Below are positions 63,606 through 64,000 of a stretch of 64,000 nt of DNA, piece after piece. Both the position numbers and the translations under genes were made by a program. The notes under the pieces are model-generated. The model made no database searches, was not told the origin of the DNA, and was given only the letters and a program-made list of their open reading frames with translations. The stretch comes from Guptibacillus hwajinpoensis (GTDB lineage: Bacteria; Bacillota; Bacilli; Bacillales; Guptibacillaceae). Numbering within the stretch: position 1 is the first letter of the stretch; each line of letters starts with the position of its first letter. The stretch covers positions 682,001 to 746,000 of the forward strand of contig NZ_SWFM01000001.1 of assembly GCF_005144865.1 (NCBI RefSeq), given 5' to 3'.

Positions 63606-64000
63606 ATGAATGTTTACCAGCTATCAAGCCAAACAAGCGAAGATATGATTGCGGATGTATCGAAGTTATTGATGAAGCAGATTACTCGTTCTGAACACGA
63701 TGGTAGCTACGAAAAACTTGTCAAGGGTATTACGCTTGCTCTTGATGAAGAATCAGCTTCTCGCGTCGTCGTTGCAGAATCTGATAATGAAGTACTTGGA
63801 GTAGCATTCTTTAACATTGGCGTTAGCCTTACAAGTGGTGGACCATACATATGGCTAAATGAATTGTATGTCGATCCAGATGCTCGTAATAGAGGAATAG
63901 GTCGGAAGCTATTACTTCACGTCATTTATTGGGCTGAAAACGAAGGTATTAAAGGAATTGAACTAGAGACAGGTATTAATAACGCTGTAACGAAGCATTT
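63606..64000 (+). CDS. GNAT-family N-acetyltransferase (3' end beyond window)
   Basis: The frame starts MNVYQLSSQTSEDMIADVSK and runs to the window edge (131 codons seen). WLNELYVDPDARNRGIGRKL carries the acetyl-CoA loop (RNRGIG). VVVAESDNEVLGVAFF precedes it as the usual strand pair. GGAGG lies ten bases before the ATG. Substrate unknown; C-terminal end not seen. Confidence 0.85.
   Translation, partial: MNVYQLSSQTSEDMIADVSKLLMKQITRSEHDGSYEKLVKGITLALDEESASRVVVAESDNEVLGVAFFNIGVSLTSGGPYIWLNELYVDPDARNRGIGRKLLLHVIYWAENEGIKGIELETGINNAVTKH

Overview
The window reads as chromosomal DNA of an endospore-forming Bacillaceae (Firmicutes, low-to-mid G+C). Shine-Dalgarno sites are strong (AAGGAGG type), TTG and GTG starts are frequent, and rho-independent terminators are abundant. 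Much of the gene order is that of the Bacillus subtilis yjz/yja/comZ/fabHA/fabF/yjbA/trpS/opp/spx/yjbE/mecA/coiA/pepF/spxH/yjbI-M/nadK/rluD/prpE/fabI block. The genus cannot be fixed from the sequence alone.

1-9.2 kb is an accessory spore-surface locus. It holds a UDP-GlcNAc 4,6-dehydratase-like gene (cut by the window edge), a UDP-GlcNAc 2-epimerase, four paralogous PAPS-type sulfotransferases, a GT-B glycosyltransferase, a CgeB-like glycosyltransferase and three small proteins that look like spore coat or crust components. Six genes have an exact sigma-K-type -10 (CATANNNTA) about 28-41 bp upstream of the start, and a seventh has a one-mismatch version. I read the locus as a mother-cell, late-sporulation pathway that builds a sulfated spore-surface glycan. 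It sits next to fabI, where B. subtilis carries its crust genes.

9.2-27 kb is the conserved core: fabI with a FapR operator, a small zinc-ribbon gene, mgtE plus a CPA2 antiporter, a SEDS protein, prpE, an RluD-type pseudouridine synthase, NAD kinase, RelQ, YjbL, a CYTH protein, a truncated hemoglobin, SpxH, PepF, CoiA, MecA, a TerC-family protein and Spx. SpxH, Spx and MecA make this a hub for regulated proteolysis by ClpXP and ClpCP.

27-35 kb carries a lipoprotein adaptor plus RND pump lying between spx and yjbC, then a glycoside-hydrolase-like secreted protein and an HD protein. 35-41 kb is oppABCDF. 41-44 kb holds a DUF3899-like gene, a tryptophan T-box with trpS, and yjbA. 43.9-46.1 kb is a repeat-rich patch: four tandem ~120-bp palindromes with covarying stems, a MITE-like element, and an IS3-family element whose transposase gene is frameshifted. 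46-54.5 kb has fabF and fabH with a FapR operator, a YppG-like coat protein, comZ, assorted enzymes, yjzD, yjzC and uppP. 54.5-57 kb is a moeA-mobB-moaE-moaD operon. 57-64 kb has a LysM/SH3/GH18 spore-type hydrolase, the yitW-yitV pair, yitU, small proteins, a degenerate SGNH hydrolase, a Dph6-like ATPase and an incomplete GNAT.

A second dispersed repeat, MITE-like with terminal inverted repeats, occurs at about 9.2, 24.7, 44.5-44.8 and 60.6 kb. No tRNA, rRNA, CRISPR array or prophage was seen.
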